Source of the DNA: Emticicia sp037153985
GTDB lineage: Bacteria > Bacteroidota > Bacteroidia > Cytophagales > Spirosomataceae
NCBI RefSeq assembly: GCF_037153985.1
Contig: NZ_JBBAYI010000009.1
Coordinates: 124,001 to 188,000, forward strand
Length of the DNA stretch: 64,000 nucleotides
Reading direction: 5' to 3'
Under the pieces are notes generated by a model that worked only from the letters and a program-made list of their open reading frames with translations, was not told the DNA's origin and made no database searches. Below are positions 45,125-58,300 of this stretch, piece by piece. The position numbers and the translations under genes were made by a program. Position 1 is the stretch's first letter. The number at the start of each line of letters is the position of its first letter.

Positions 45125-45198
45125 TGGGCCCACCTGGGATCGAACCAGGCACCTACTGATTATGAGTCAGTTGCTCTAACCGAATGAGCTATAGGCCC
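45125..45198 (-). tRNA. tRNA with CAT anticodon (tRNA-Met, possibly tRNA-Ile2)
   Basis: The minus strand folds as a 74-nt cloverleaf. The acceptor stem pairs GGGCCTA with TGGGCCC (one T-G pair) and is followed by the discriminator A. The D arm contains GGTTAGAGC, the anticodon loop is CTCATAA within ACTGA/TCAGT, and the T loop is TTCGATC. The CCA end is not encoded. CAT may be elongator Met or, if the C34 is lysidine-modified, Ile2; distinguishing these needs comparison with the genome's other CAT tRNAs. Confidence 0.93.
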
Positions 45199-45333
45199 TA
45201 AAACCTTTTGGTTTTGTGCTGCAAAAGTAAGAATTAACAAATAAAATTCAAAGAAAAATTATAAAACTGATTAATAAAGTTAGGGTAGGTGAGAAAAATA
45301 TGAATAAACAGGCACTACAAAGACCCGATTATA

Positions 45334-45370
45334 GCGACAAAGCCACCTGTTTAAAGGGTGGCTTTGTTGC
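45334..45370 (-). terminator. Hairpin after the PorE-like gene
   Basis: A 15-bp stem (two wobble pairs) from 45334-45348 and 45356-45370 lies just beyond the stop of the minus-strand gene. No T-run, so terminator function is moderate. Confidence 0.5.
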
Positions 45371-45388
45371 TCAATTATTGTATTGTTA

Positions 45389-47884
45389 TTAATTCATCTG
45401 TAAGATTTTTATCTCTGTACGGCGGTTTTGTGCGTGTTGTTCCTCTGTACAATTTACGCCGTCCGAACATCCGTTTACAGGCATACTTTCGCCGTATCCA
45501 CGGTATTCTACACGGCTACGGCTGATACCTCTCTTGAATAGATAATTGGCCGAGTTTTTAGCACGATTATCAGATAATGTCTGGTTGAAATCGGCCTCAG
45601 AACGGCAGTCAGTATGCGCACGAAGTTCAACTTTCATATTAGGGTACTGTCTCATCAGCGATACCAGTTTGTCTAGTCCGGCTCTGGCGTCAGGGCGTAG
45701 ATTATATTTACCATATTCGAAATAAATATTATCAACCTGCACTACATCACCAGTACTAAACATATAGATGTCAGCAGTAACGTTGCCATTTTTACAACTC
45801 AAACGACGAATCCGTTTGCCTTTTGAACCCAGATTATCTTTAGTTCCTTCTACGGTATAATCACAACCTTCTACTACTTGGAATTGATATGAACCCGTGG
45901 CATCAGTAGTTGCTGTCTGAATACTGTTATCACATTCGTTGCGTAGCGTTACTAGCACACCGGCAATTACCTTGTTAGTACCTTGAGTCATTACTTTACC
46001 TTTTATCAGACACTTATTGCCCGGTAGCGTACTATTGGTGCTTCCCGGCGTATTGCCTGTGTAGCCAGTTTGCCCCGTAGTATTGTTTCCATTCTGTGCC
46101 AGTGTGGTAGAGTCAACGGCTGGTTTGGGTCTGCTCATCGGGATTTCCAGACGAGAAGGTTCATTGTCACAATCCTTAGTCGAGAAACTCACAGTATTTG
46201 AGTTATATCCTTCGCGCGTGGCTCTGAAAGTAAATTCCATGTCTTCTTCTAAACTTTCCAGTTTTACACTACCGTCGGCATCCGTAGTTTTCTCTTTTAG
46301 GGTACCATCTTTATCTTCATAAACGATTTTAGTGTTATCAAGAGGCATTTTGGTTTCAGAGTCGTACACTGCAATAATTAAATCACAACCCTCTTTCAAC
46401 TCACATTCACGGTCAAACTTATAAATATCATCGTCGTCTCCGCCGCGTTTACGGTTTGAACTGAAATAACCGGCTTTACGGAAACCATCGGTCAGAATAC
46501 CGAAATCGTCTTTGCTTGAATTAATCGGAGAACCCAGATTAATTACGCGCCCTTTAGGAGTAATGCCATCTAATTGAGAGAAGAAAATATCTAAATCTCC
46601 TAAACCTGCGTGGCCATCAGAAGAGAAGTAAAGATTCCCTTTATCATCAACAAAAGGGAACATTTCATTACCTTTTGTATTAATATTTTTACCAAGATTA
46701 ATAGGTTGCGACCAGCTACTGCCATCAAAGCGAGACACGTAAATGTCGGTTCCACCAAAACCACCGGGCATATCTGAGGCAAAAAATAGTAGTTTTTCAT
46801 CAGGCGAAAGTGCTGGATGCCCCGTTGAGTAGTCGTTGCTATTGAAAGGAAGTTCCTTAATATTTTTCCAACCATCTTTGTCGGCTTCGCCTATATAAAG
46901 TTTAAGTTTAATGATGCCGTCAGAGCCTTTGCCTGTTTTCCCTTTCAGGTAGTTATTACGGGTAAAGACTACTCGTGAACCATCTTTGAAAAAAGCCGAA
47001 GGACCTTCATGGTATTTGGAGTTGATAGACCCACTCATTCTGTCTGACTCCGTAACGGGTTTGTCGCCATAGCCTAGGCCAAGCCCTACATTGGTGCCAC
47101 CATACGTTCCAATTGTACGTGAGTCGTTGGCTGTGGAAGCGGTGTAGTCGTCAGAGCCTAAGCTACCGCCGCCACTTCTACGCCGTGCAGGTTTTTTAAC
47201 CTCGCTCGAACCAGTGCCCAAACCGGCTGCTTTTCCGCCAATGGCCGAAATATCATCCAGAAAGTATAAATCAAGAAAGGGGGTGTCGTTCCAGCCAAAT
47301 ACCCTACGAACACCAACAGTGCTGCGGCGGTTAGAAACGAAAACCAGACCATTTTTATAGTAAGAAGGACTAAAATCTGAAGAATTTGTGTTGATTGACA
47401 GGTAGTCAACTTTATAGCAATTGGCATTTTTTGACAAAACGCTTACATCATTATAAAGTTTCGAAAATCCTTTTCCGCGGGGGTCATCATCAACCTTACG
47501 GGTGTACTTATCATACATTTCCTGTGCTTCTTTGTACTTTCCGTTGCTGGCAAGTACCTGAGCATATTTTAAGCTGGCTGCTACTTTTTCATCAGAAATA
47601 TCTCCGGTATTCCCTTCAAATATCTCACGATATACACGTTCGGCACTTTGCGTATCTTTTATTTTGTTATAGCTATCGGCCAGTTTAATTCTGGCGGCTA
47701 ATTTTTGTTGTTCGGTGATGCCTTTTTTGCTCAAAGCGGCTTCAAAAGCATCAATAGCTTTAATATAGCTAAGGCTTTCATAGTGGTGCTCGGCTGCTTT
47801 AAGCAGTGCTTCCTGCGCCTGTACCCGACCTATAAATAGGGCTGCCATGAACATGGCTCCGATTATTTTATTCCTGACAGTCAT
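45389..47884 (-). CDS. PorE-like OmpA/TPR/propeller protein of the type IX secretion apparatus
   Basis: An 831-residue exported protein: signal peptide (IIGAMFMAALFIGRVQAQ), TPR-like helices (about 22-130), a WD40-like beta-propeller with PD40 repeats (GHPALSPDEKLLFFASDMPGG, and NEMFPFVDDKGNLYFSSDG), two carboxypeptidase-regulatory-like beta domains, and a C-terminal OmpA peptidoglycan-binding domain (NIYFEYGKYNLR and TLSDNRAKNSANYLFKRGI). This is the domain order described for PorE (PG1058), a periplasmic, peptidoglycan-anchored T9SS-associated protein. ATG at 47884 (not the frame start at 47956) gives the signal peptide. It is the third member of the adhesin-PorP-PorE block. Confidence 0.85.
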   Translation of the reverse strand: MTVRNKIIGAMFMAALFIGRVQAQEALLKAAEHHYESLSYIKAIDAFEAALSKKGITEQQKLAARIKLADSYNKIKDTQSAERVYREIFEGNTGDISDEKVAASLKYAQVLASNGKYKEAQEMYDKYTRKVDDDPRGKGFSKLYNDVSVLSKNANCYKVDYLSINTNSSDFSPSYYKNGLVFVSNRRSTVGVRRVFGWNDTPFLDLYFLDDISAIGGKAAGLGTGSSEVKKPARRRSGGGSLGSDDYTASTANDSRTIGTYGGTNVGLGLGYGDKPVTESDRMSGSINSKYHEGPSAFFKDGSRVVFTRNNYLKGKTGKGSDGIIKLKLYIGEADKDGWKNIKELPFNSNDYSTGHPALSPDEKLLFFASDMPGGFGGTDIYVSRFDGSSWSQPINLGKNINTKGNEMFPFVDDKGNLYFSSDGHAGLGDLDIFFSQLDGITPKGRVINLGSPINSSKDDFGILTDGFRKAGYFSSNRKRGGDDDDIYKFDRECELKEGCDLIIAVYDSETKMPLDNTKIVYEDKDGTLKEKTTDADGSVKLESLEEDMEFTFRATREGYNSNTVSFSTKDCDNEPSRLEIPMSRPKPAVDSTTLAQNGNNTTGQTGYTGNTPGSTNSTLPGNKCLIKGKVMTQGTNKVIAGVLVTLRNECDNSIQTATTDATGSYQFQVVEGCDYTVEGTKDNLGSKGKRIRRLSCKNGNVTADIYMFSTGDVVQVDNIYFEYGKYNLRPDARAGLDKLVSLMRQYPNMKVELRAHTDCRSEADFNQTLSDNRAKNSANYLFKRGISRSRVEYRGYGESMPVNGCSDGVNCTEEQHAQNRRTEIKILQMN

Positions 47885-48013
47885 TGTTGCTGAATTTAAA
47901 AATTCACTCAGATTTTTTTTAATGATTGCATATAAAACCACTGATGTATAGAACAAAACAGCATTTAATGCTTTTCTAACATCCTGTAAAATATATCCGA
48001 ATCAAGATTATTA

Positions 48014-49036
48014 CTAGAAATATCTTGGAGTTAAGATTTTGTTTTTACCATAACCAAACTCATATCTGAGCATGGCTTCATGCGTTGGAATACCAATAAA
48101 GCGGTCGACACCTTTTTTGCTAGGGTCGTTAAGCCTGTTGGTAGTGAAGTCGTAGGCATAACCAAGCCTGAACTGTGGAGTTAATTGTAGCTCTAACATA
48201 CCAACAACAGCATCGAAACCTTCATCCTGATTAAATGTCTGGAATTGTGCAATTCTTCCTGAAACCCCAAAGGAAATTTTATCTTTTATCCAGAAGTTCA
48301 GGTTGCCATCAAAACCAACCCCAGCACCCGGAGTATATCTGGCCATCATAGAAGGCTTAACTTTGAAATCGCCTTTACCTACTACAAAACCCATCATCAA
48401 GAAATAGTGTCTTTGTGTTCGGCTGTTCGATTTAATGAGTTTTCCGGTGCTATCAGTAAAACTGTAATTAGAAAGAGGATTCTGTATAATTTGCGGGCAT
48501 GAGATACCTATATAGCCTTTATCGTTACTCAGATAAAGACCTCCACCTACGTTTGGTAGTATTTTATTGATGTCGTTCATGCCATTGAATACGGGGTCAT
48601 TGCCCACGTTTTTGGCATCAGATAAAGCCCAGCGAATATTTACCGCCCCGCCCTGAACTCCGAAAGCGAGTGTTGAGCGTGGCCCTACCTTGATACGGTA
48701 AGAATAAGTGAAATAGATACCAGTGTTTTTGGCCAGCCCGATACCTTCGTATGATGCCTGCAATCCTAGCCCCATTTTTTCGCTGCTAATGGGCATATCC
48801 ATTGAAAAGGTATAAGTTGTTGGCGCACCAGCAACTCCAATCCATTGATAACGACCTAACGCAGTCAGGCTCAATACATCACGGCTACCGGCATAAGCTG
48901 GATTAACAGCCATTGTATTGAACATGTACTGTGAAAACATAGCTTCCTGCTGTGCGAAGGTGTGAAAAGAGGTAGATAGGAGACCTACGAGCAATAGCGT
49001 AGCTAACCTGCTTTTCAGATTTGTAAAGTTTTTCAT
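48014..49036 (-). CDS. PorP/SprF family type IX secretion membrane protein
   Basis: A 340-residue outer-membrane barrel with signal peptide (TLLLVGLLSTSFHTFAQ) and the family hallmark QEAMFSQYMFNTMAVNPAYAGSRD, followed by alternating beta-strand segments. SprF-like proteins are needed for secretion of their adjacent type B C-terminal-domain cargo, so the giant protein next to it is the presumed client. It has its own promoter (49108-49137). The following PorE-like gene is 129 bases downstream, probably in the same unit. Confidence 0.93.
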   Translation of the reverse strand: MKNFTNLKSRLATLLLVGLLSTSFHTFAQQEAMFSQYMFNTMAVNPAYAGSRDVLSLTALGRYQWIGVAGAPTTYTFSMDMPISSEKMGLGLQASYEGIGLAKNTGIYFTYSYRIKVGPRSTLAFGVQGGAVNIRWALSDAKNVGNDPVFNGMNDINKILPNVGGGLYLSNDKGYIGISCPQIIQNPLSNYSFTDSTGKLIKSNSRTQRHYFLMMGFVVGKGDFKVKPSMMARYTPGAGVGFDGNLNFWIKDKISFGVSGRIAQFQTFNQDEGFDAVVGMLELQLTPQFRLGYAYDFTTNRLNDPSKKGVDRFIGIPTHEAMLRYEFGYGKNKILTPRYF

Positions 49037-49107
49037 ATTTTACTCAATTAATAGTAAAGACTCGGCTGTCGAACTTAGTCTAAGCCCATTTATACTCAAT
49101 AGCAAAA

Positions 49108-49137
49108 CAAAGTTACATTAAGAATTTTAATTATCAA
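49108..49137 (-). promoter_or_regulatory. Full Bacteroidota promoter for the PorP/SprF gene
   Basis: On the minus strand TTG (complement of 49135-49137) is followed after 19 bases by TAACTTTG (complement of 49108-49115), exactly the -33/-7 spacing of this phylum. Predicted start is about 49101, leaving a 65-base leader. Confidence 0.7.
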
Positions 49138-49295
49138 TTTTTTTTTTATTTATCGATGAAATAATTAAATTTCAGGCTTCCTGTGGCAAATTCACTCTTT
49201 GAAACTTGCTATTTCTGATAAATACTTCTTCGGCTGAATAGCTTATTATCAACCTGATAGAGACTTTAAAACCCTTTAACTTACTTATTTGCGAA

Positions 49296-49330
49296 GTTAA
49301 TTTACCTCCTATGCCAGAAGGTAAATTAAC
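49296..49330 (-). terminator. Probable terminator after the giant adhesin gene
   Basis: A 12-bp perfect stem (49296-49307 with 49319-49330) lies directly beyond the minus-strand stop. No T-run, but with the promoter at 49108 it marks a boundary between the adhesin and the PorP gene. Confidence 0.6.
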
Positions 49331-49340
49331 CTTTGCTATT

Positions 49341-52300
49341 CTATCTTACAACACTTATGAAACCAATCTGTGGTTTGCCGTTCCATAAATCATCTACTAT
49401 AAGTACATAATAGTAGGTGCCGTCAGGAACTTCCTGTACTTTATTAAGAACCATAAGGCCATTGTTAGCTATACCGTCCCATCCGTCAGACTTGCCAAAA
49501 TCTTCATTTTTATAAATTAAAGTTCCCCAACGGTTATATATATATATCTTGGCGTTACGAGTAGTGTTGTTTACACCTTTAATAACAAACTTGTCGCCTA
49601 CACCATCGTGGTTCGGAGAGAAACCTTCTGGAACAATGGCCAGAGAATCAAGCACTGGTGGTTCTCCGCTGCCTTCTCCAAGCCTCACCAAGGTTGGTAT
49701 ATTATTATTGCCGGGGTTACCGTCTGCGTCAGGGTCTGGATTCATTCCCGCCTGCGACATATCCGTTACCGTAGCTGTGGTATCTTTAGCCGTGCCATAT
49801 ATGGTATTAGTAAAGATAGCATTTCCTTTCTTCTGTGTTAATATCCTGAGTTTAATCATCAGGGTATCACTTGCGCCAGGGGCTAGTGTGCTGCTGTCTG
49901 CCACCAGCATATTAATATTGTTTCTTCCGTTAAAATCTTCGTTTAGCTTGAGTTTGCTTCCGGCACTAACTGTAATTGGCGCAGAAATAATAAACTCGGT
50001 ACTATCGGCGAAGACGGTTTCAAGGCTGTCTCTTAACTGAATATTGCTTAGTGGACGTGAACCATAATTTTTCACTATAACAGTATAAGATAAATTATAT
50101 GTATCGTCGGCGTTCTGTGCAGTATCCAGTTTTGCCATTTTGGCTATACCTAGTGGGGTAGGGCCTGTCGGATTCGGATTTACATTATCATTCAGAATGA
50201 TAGGTGTAGCCAAACTATTATCTTTTGGTGTTCCGTTGCCATCAGGGTCTGGGTCTAAACCATTGGTCGATAAGTCGTCGGTAGTTTTGTTAAGCGGATA
50301 TCTACCAATAGCTAATGCCTGATTCGAGAAATTTATTAGTGACTGAGTTGCCAGCGTAATACGAGCAAACAAAGTTATTTCACGACTTGTATTTTTAGGA
50401 AGCGTACTCGTTGAGTCTACCAGTAGGTGAATCAGGTCGCCTCTGCCAGTGTAGTTACTATTTACAACAAAGCCCGCATCAGCTATTACATTTACCGAAT
50501 CAATTCTCACGCTATCGCCAAAGGTTACAGCCAGATTATCTTGTACCTGTACTCCGGTGAAGTCAGTATTACCATAGTTTTTAACTTTAAACTTAAAGGT
50601 AATGTCATAGGTTTTGTCACTTACTTTCACAGGTGTGCTGGCTTGTTTGGCAATACCTATCATGGCCTCAGGCAATACATTGAAATTAATGATTGTTGGG
50701 GTGCTTCCCTCAGGATTTGGATTGACTCCATCGTTAGAAACATCGCTGATAGTTATACCACCTGGGGTTTTGCCCGACACAATAACGGTATTTTTAAACG
50801 GTCCCTTGTTGCCATTAAGTTTTACATTAACAACCCATTTTACTGTGTCAACTTTCCCGGGGGCAATAGTGCTGGTACTTAGAAGCAGGCACGAATTACT
50901 TGCACCATTATAGCTGCTATTAGGTGCTAACTGGCTTCCGGCACTTACTGTTGGTGCCTGAGCAATTGAAGCTTCCACAGGCGATGGGAATGTGTTAAGC
51001 AAGGTATCGCACAACTGTATGTTCGACAACGTCAGGTTACCACAATTCTTGATGATAGAATGGAAAGTAATATTATAGCTTCCGTTAGCTTGTCGGACAG
51101 TATCTTTTACATATAAGGCAATGCCGATACATGGAATTTCAATTGAACTCATGCCGCCGGTATCCAGATTCAGATTAGTTGGGTTATTGCCCGGTGCATC
51201 AGGATTTGTACCTGCATTCGACAACTCTTTTACATTTTCGGTTGTACTATTAGCCAAAGTACCCGAGGCATTGATAACAGCCGTATTGGCAAACAATTTC
51301 AGGGTATCGGGGTGCAGATTAACTGTAAATCGGATAGTATCCGTTTTACCTACTGCTAATGTACTTCCTGAGAGAGTCAGGCGGGTATCTGTGCTACCGT
51401 TAAAGGCACTGTTAATTACCAACTGGCTGCTAGTATTTCTAACCGGAGAGTTTAACACGCTGAATGTTGCCGGTGATTTGAATACTTTAGATAGGGTATC
51501 ATTCAGCACAACATTGGTTAGAGGTAAAGCTCCATTATTTTTAATCAGGAACTGATAAGTTACATCATAAGAGCCATTGGCTTTCTGAACGGTATCGAGC
51601 ACAATCTTAGCAAGACCAATACTTGGGCTCTTATAAAGCCTGATAACAGTTGGTTCAGCACTTGATTTATTAATGTAAATACCATTATTTGATACATCGG
51701 ATGCACTTTGCTGGATTCCGAAAACTGTATTGCCTTTGGCTGAAACAATAGCGTTGGTACTAAATGGCCCCTCGCTACCATTAGGAACAATGTTTACTAC
51801 AAATTTTACGGTATCAACCAAACCTGCTTCGAGTACACTACCAGCCGGAATAGTAAGGTTTGTATCCGACGAGCCATTGAAGGCATCGTTAGGAATGAGC
51901 TTACTGCCTGTACCTACTGTTGGTTTTTGTACGATAGTATAAGTAACTGGCGCACCAAACATTGTTGATAGGTCTTCTGTAATTTTTACTTGCTCAAGTT
52001 TTACGTTACCGCAACTTTCAAGGAAAGCGCGGAAGGTAACGTTATAACTACCATTCGACTGACGTGTTGTATCAGCAGCCAGAGACATACCAACGCAGGT
52101 TTCCTGACAGGTGCTACACTTGATGTCCCATTGGCTCGTATTATTACTCAGAATTGGGTCTACCTGATCGAGTTTAGTGATTTTTGCTATATTACTGATG
52201 ATACCAGCCTTATTGGTGATAGCGGTATAAGTATAAGTTTTAACAGCTCCCCCCGGGAATGTACCGATTACGCTAATCAGAGAGTCGGTGCCAAAGGCCG

Positions 52301-55300
52301 TCAGCCCTGGCGTAGCCGAAGTAATAGTAATTCCTTTTGGTAGAATGTTGGTTATATGCACATTTGTGGCTGTATGTACGGTGTTGTTAGTAACTGTAAT
52401 GGTATACACAATTGGGTCACCAACCTGTAATTCTACTTTCGAACCTGTAATAACAATGCCTAGTTCAACTTTGGCCGTATCTACTGGCGGAGTAGTACAA
52501 TTATCAATTGTAACAACGATAGGAGAAGTTGGGCTATAACAGCCTGTCAGACTCTTTTCAAGTACATAATAGGTGCCGGCACCCACCGATGAGGCATTTG
52601 CCAATAAAGGCGAGCTTTTGCTGGCTGCTGTATGGAACTCGAATACACCTCCCTGAGTTCTTGGGGTACTAGTAATGGCATTAGTCAGGTCAGCAGTAGT
52701 AGCCGGACAAGCGTTTTTGATTGGGCTTATAACTGTTGGTGCAGCTATGGCATTATTTACAGAAACTGCTATGCTATTGGAGCTAAGCGACGCACAACCC
52801 TGTGTATTGAGTAACTTGGCCGAATAAGTACCTGCGGTTTTTACTACGATACTCTTGGTAGTATCGCCAGTGCTCCAGAGGTAACGACCAGTATCCTGAA
52901 TAGTGAGAATAACAGAGTCGCCGGCGCAGATATTGGGTGATCTGTTTGGCTGAATAGCAGGCACCACAGACACACCTCTAAGGCTTAGTTTAAACGCAGA
53001 GGTATCTGCCTTACATGGCCCGTTATCATCAGGGTCGTTCGTAATTAGCTTGAAATTAACATAGCCTCTGGCTATATCTTCTTTTGTATAATAATATTTT
53101 GCAGTCAGGCTAAGCGAGTTATCGAATGTACCATTGCCATCTGCTAGCCATCTGGCACTTTGTGCAGCTCCTCCTATACGGCCTTTCAGTGGATAGAAAT
53201 CCGAACTCACACAAATACTGGTGTCTTTCCCTGCCTGAGCCGTTGCCGGATTATTGGTGCATGATATGTTATTACAGGTTGTAATTTGAACATTAATTCT
53301 GCTACCCTCGCTGAAACAGCCGTTACCTGCTTTTTCAAATACATAGTAGGTGCCTGTTCCGACCGACGATGGGGTGGCTACCAGAGCAGAGTCAGGGCTG
53401 TTGCCTTTACGGAATACGAATGTTCCACCCTGAGACGACAATGCACTTGTTACACCTGTGGTTAAATCAACATGTGTATAAGGGCATACATTCACTAGGT
53501 CTTTAGTAGTAGGCTTGCGTAGCCCTGAACCTGTTACCTGCACTGTAATGGTATTAGATTTTTCACTTTGGCATTTGCCTGCGTCGCAAACAGCCCAATA
53601 ACTGGTAACAGCACTTGGCGATACGTTAATAATTGCGCCCACTTGGCCGTCAGACCACTTAACGGTGCCTACACAGCCTGCTCCTTCTAATTGAGTAGAA
53701 GTGCCATTACAGATTTGCGGTTTTTTACAGCTAATCAATGGCGGAGCCGGACTGCCTACGTTTACGGTAGCTGCTGCCGATGGCGCACTCTCGCAAGAAC
53801 CAAGTTTACAGATAACTGTATAAACCTGTGTTTCCTGTGGGCTTACAACAATTGAAGAGGTTGTCTGGCCTGTCGACCAAACAAAAGTACCACTACAACC
53901 CAATGCTTTTAATGTGAGGGTATCGCCTTTACATATTCTTGGTCTTGCACACGTGCAGGCAATAATTGGCGCGTCAGGTTGTGACGTAACCGTAATTGTT
54001 ATTTTGTCTGACTCATCGCTGGTACAAGTACCTTGTGCCGACTTACACACTGCAGTGTAATCGGTAGTAGTAACAGGTTTTACAGTGATAGAACTTCCGG
54101 TAAGGCCATTCGACCAGATGGTAACGCTCTCACAGCCTGTGGCAGTAAGTGTTGCGCCATCGCTGGTACAAATAACCGGCTGGCTGGTAGTAATTACAGG
54201 TTTACCGAATTTGCCTACATTAACGGTAATACTATTTGATTTTCCGCTTTCGCAGTCGCCTATGCGGCAAGCAGCAGCAAATACACTGGTGCTGGTTACA
54301 TTTGCAGTAATGCTTGTGCCTGTTTGCATATTCGACCATACAACTGTACCATTACAACCCGTAGCCGTTAAAGTGACATTGCCACTCTGACACAGATTAG
54401 TTGATGAAGCCGAAATAACAGGTGGAGTAGCTACCTGAGCATTTACATTTATTGTTTTAGATGCCGTTCCGTTACAGCTTGAAGCCGCACAAGTTACAGT
54501 ATAATTAGTAGTAGTAGTTGGGCTTACAGTGATAGCACTTGCAGTACTACCTGTACTCCAGCTTAAGTTACCCGAACAGCCAGAAGCTGTCAGAAGTACC
54601 GAACTACCTACACAAATAGAATCTTTAGACGCAACAATAGTAGTGCCTGAATTGGATACATTAACAGTAAGCGGTGCTGACGAAACACTGTTACAACCCC
54701 CAATATTACAAATGGCTGTATACGTAGTTGTAATTGTCGGATTTACCGTTACAGTAAATGTTGTGGCACCATTGCTCCAACTGATAGAACCATTACAGTT
54801 ATTAGCTGTAAGAATGACCGACTCGCCAGAACAAATATTGTTTTTGGCACTGGTAAGAATCGGAGCCGATGGTAAAGGCAGCACGTTAACTACTTTCGAG
54901 GCCGTTACGCTACAATCGCCAAACGAGCAGGTAACAGTATAAGTAGTGGTTGTAGCAGGAGAAACCGCTATAAACGGACTATTCACCCCGTTAAACCAAC
55001 TTATGTTGCCATTGCAACCTGTAACACTCAGGTTAACATTACTACCTGCGCAGACATTAACTTTATCGGCACTGATGACTGGTGTACCAACTGACGACGA
55101 CACCGTTACTTTCAGCGTATTGCTTACCTGACTGCCACAACCTACACTTGAGCAGGTAGCTGTATATGATTTTGTTGAGTCTGGTACAAAAGTAATGCTG
55201 CTACCGCTCATACCGTTCGACCAGCTAAGGCTTCCTGCACAATTGCTTGAAGTAAGCGTAACTGAATTACCCGGGCAAACCGTAGTTTTATTAGCCGAAA

Positions 55301-58300
55301 TAACCGGAGGGGTAAGTGAGCCACCTACATTAATAGTAACCGGATTCGATTGGGCACTGATACACGTACTGGTTTTACAGAAAGCTGTATACTGGGTTGC
55401 AACAGTAGGCGATACCGTAATGCTTGAAGCAGTAGTGCCAGTTGACCAGATTGTTTGTCCTGAGCATCCGCTAGATGTTAAAATAGCACTGCCGCCTACA
55501 CAAATACTGGCCGCATTAGAACTGATTAATGGCGGTGCAATAGCGTTAACTACTACTGTAATAGGGTTTGAAGCCGCACTGATACAAATATCAGTAACTT
55601 TACAAACGGCTGTATATGTATTGGTAGAACCCGGAGTAATAGTAATAACATTACCCGTAGCACCCGTCGACCACACAATTGTTCCGTTACAGCCGATGGC
55701 TGTCATGGTTACGCTTTCGCCTGTGCATATAAATGGATTAGAGCAAGCAATTAGTGGAACCACCGGATTACATACCGCCGGATTAATAATAATATCTACA
55801 CTATCATCGTCGTCTTCATCTTTGTCAACACCATTGTTAGGAGTTGAGTCACTGTCATCCTGATCTGATTTTGTAATTTGTACCGAGTTTCTAATAGTGC
55901 CCGAAGTACCTGTTACTCTGGCTACAATCTGGAAATTAACAGCATAACCGACCTCTATCTGCGAAAACTTGGCTACTACTTTATTGCCAGTAATTGTCAT
56001 AATATCGCCGCCGGTAGCTGTTAGCACCTGAAGGCCATCTGGTACAATGTCGGTTACTTCTACATTGGTAGCATTGGCATTGCCGCTGTTAACTACATTT
56101 ATGTAATAGGTAATCTGTTCGCCAACAACCGGATTCGGTTTATTAACAGTTTTGGTCAGGCTTAAATCAGCCATTTGCCTAATTGTTTTTGGCGAAATAA
56201 TTACTTTGCTGTTATCATCTTCAGAAGTAGTAGAGGCGTTCCCCGGTGTTGAGTCAACATCCTTCTGGTCGGCTTTACTTATCTGGGCAAAGTTAATTTT
56301 GTCTCCTAGTGTCAGAACCTTCGTTATGTAATTGAGTGTGATGGTTTGGTTCGGAGCAATATTCGAAATACTAGCTTTTAGCATACCATTGTTATTGGTA
56401 AAAAACGAGCTTGTAATAAACTCCAGACCGGCAGGCATCTGGTCTTCAACTTCTACGTTGGTTGCACCATGTGCGCCAGTATTGGTAATAGTAATGGTGT
56501 AAGTAATGTGTTCGCCTACATACGGGGTAGAATTGCTTACAATTTTATTCAGACTTAAGTCAATAAGCGTATCGCAATTTTTAAGATTTACTTTTAATAA
56601 TCTTGGAGGGCTAAAACAACCTGCTCCTGATTTTTCAAATAAATAATAGGTACCTGCCCCAACAGTAGCAGGAGTACTTACCAATGGCGATTTTTCATTG
56701 GCAGTTGTATGCCATTCAAAAGTACCACCCGGTGTTGTGGCTCCATTAATTACGTACTCGTTAAGATTAATTGTTTTGCCTATACATTCATCAACCACTC
56801 CAGCACACGATGGCAACGACGGACGTGCATTAAGCACAATCACTACGGGTTGGCGAACATTCGGGCAACTAGGATTAAGACTTTCTATTTCGGCATAGTA
56901 AGTGGTTGTGGTAGTCGGAAATACCAAGTGGTTTTCGTTACTATTGCTTGTGAATACAGGGCTACCACCTACTGCAGATAAATACCATTTTATGTGCGAA
57001 CCATTGCTGGCAATACCTTTAATGTAAGTTGAGTCACCCACGCAAAGGTCAGCATCTGTGGTAGATACCGTAAGCGTAGGGCAAACCACTGGTTCATACA
57101 AAGCGCAGTCAATAGTCAGAATATCTTTTTTATCGACCACAGTAGGGTCAATACTTATTTTGGCCGAATTGCCCGTTACGGAGTCAAAATCACTATCTGT
57201 ATTATCATTTCCGCCTTTGTCAATCATATCAGAAATAACAACTCCCGTAGGTAACGATGTTTTTACTACCTGAACAACATAATTGCCTTGTGTAAGATTA
57301 CTGAACAGGTAAAGCCCGTTTGCGTCAGTAGTATCTGTCTGTAAGATACCACCTGTTGGTATGCCGTTTGAATCGGCAGCATAAAGGCGTAAAACCCCAC
57401 CTTTTACCCCCACTTCATCAATATCTTTAACCCCATCGTTATCAACATCTTTCCATACAAGGTCACCAATCGAACCGAGTGGGTTATATAATGCTGCATC
57501 AATGGTAAGGTTATCTTTTTTGAGCGCATCCACAGAGGCACTATCAGGGTTCAGGGTAATTCTTTGGCTTAAACCTGTGGTATTGTCAAAGTCATTATCA
57601 ATTTTATCATCGCTTCCGGTGTCTTTCTTGCTACTCAGAATACTGCCTGAGGGCAACGAGCTAGTTACAAGTTTAACCACATAAGCTCCTTTTACAAGGT
57701 TGGTAAACTTGTATAAACCATTGCCATCGGTGGTGTCTTTGGCAAGGGCTGTACCTACTGGGCTGCCTGTGTTGTTGGCCGCATATAGCTCCATAATTAC
57801 ATTACTTACTCCGCCTTCGCCACCATCCTGAATGCCGTTATTGTTGCTATCGTTCCACACAAAATCTCCGATACTACCTACTGGTGTATAAAGTCCCGCA
57901 TCAACATTAGGGTTATCTTTCAAGATACCCGTAGAGTCTACGTTAATCGTAATTTTATGTGAGTAAAACGTGGCAGAACTAAAGTCGTTATCTTTTGTGT
58001 CATCCGTACCAGCATCTTTCTTTTTTGAAACCCTCAGGGTGTCCGATAATTTATTAGCAGTTATCTTCACCACATAATCGCCTGAAAGTAAATTCTGGAA
58101 AAGGTACATTCCATTTGCATCGGTTGTATCTTTCTGAATTGGAGTGCCTGATACCTGACTTTTCGAATTGACAGTATAAAGTTCCAAAATAACATCTTTT
58201 ATGCCTACTTCTCCGGCATCCTGAATGCCATTGTCATTTTTATCTTTCCACACAAAATCTCCAATGCTTCCATAAGGGCCCTGAATAACCTGTATGGCGC

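Noticed and set aside
53530..55765. Repeated DNA in the adhesin considered as CRISPR-like
   Set aside because: Repeats are about 220 bases, coding, degenerate at the DNA level and without unique spacers or cas genes.
54529..55863. Long plus-strand open frames (137-222 residues) opposite the adhesin repeats
   Set aside because: They are antisense shadows of the Thr/Ser/Val-rich Ig-like repeats, with repetitive Leu/Thr/Val content and no start context or domain; the minus-strand protein is coherent throughout.
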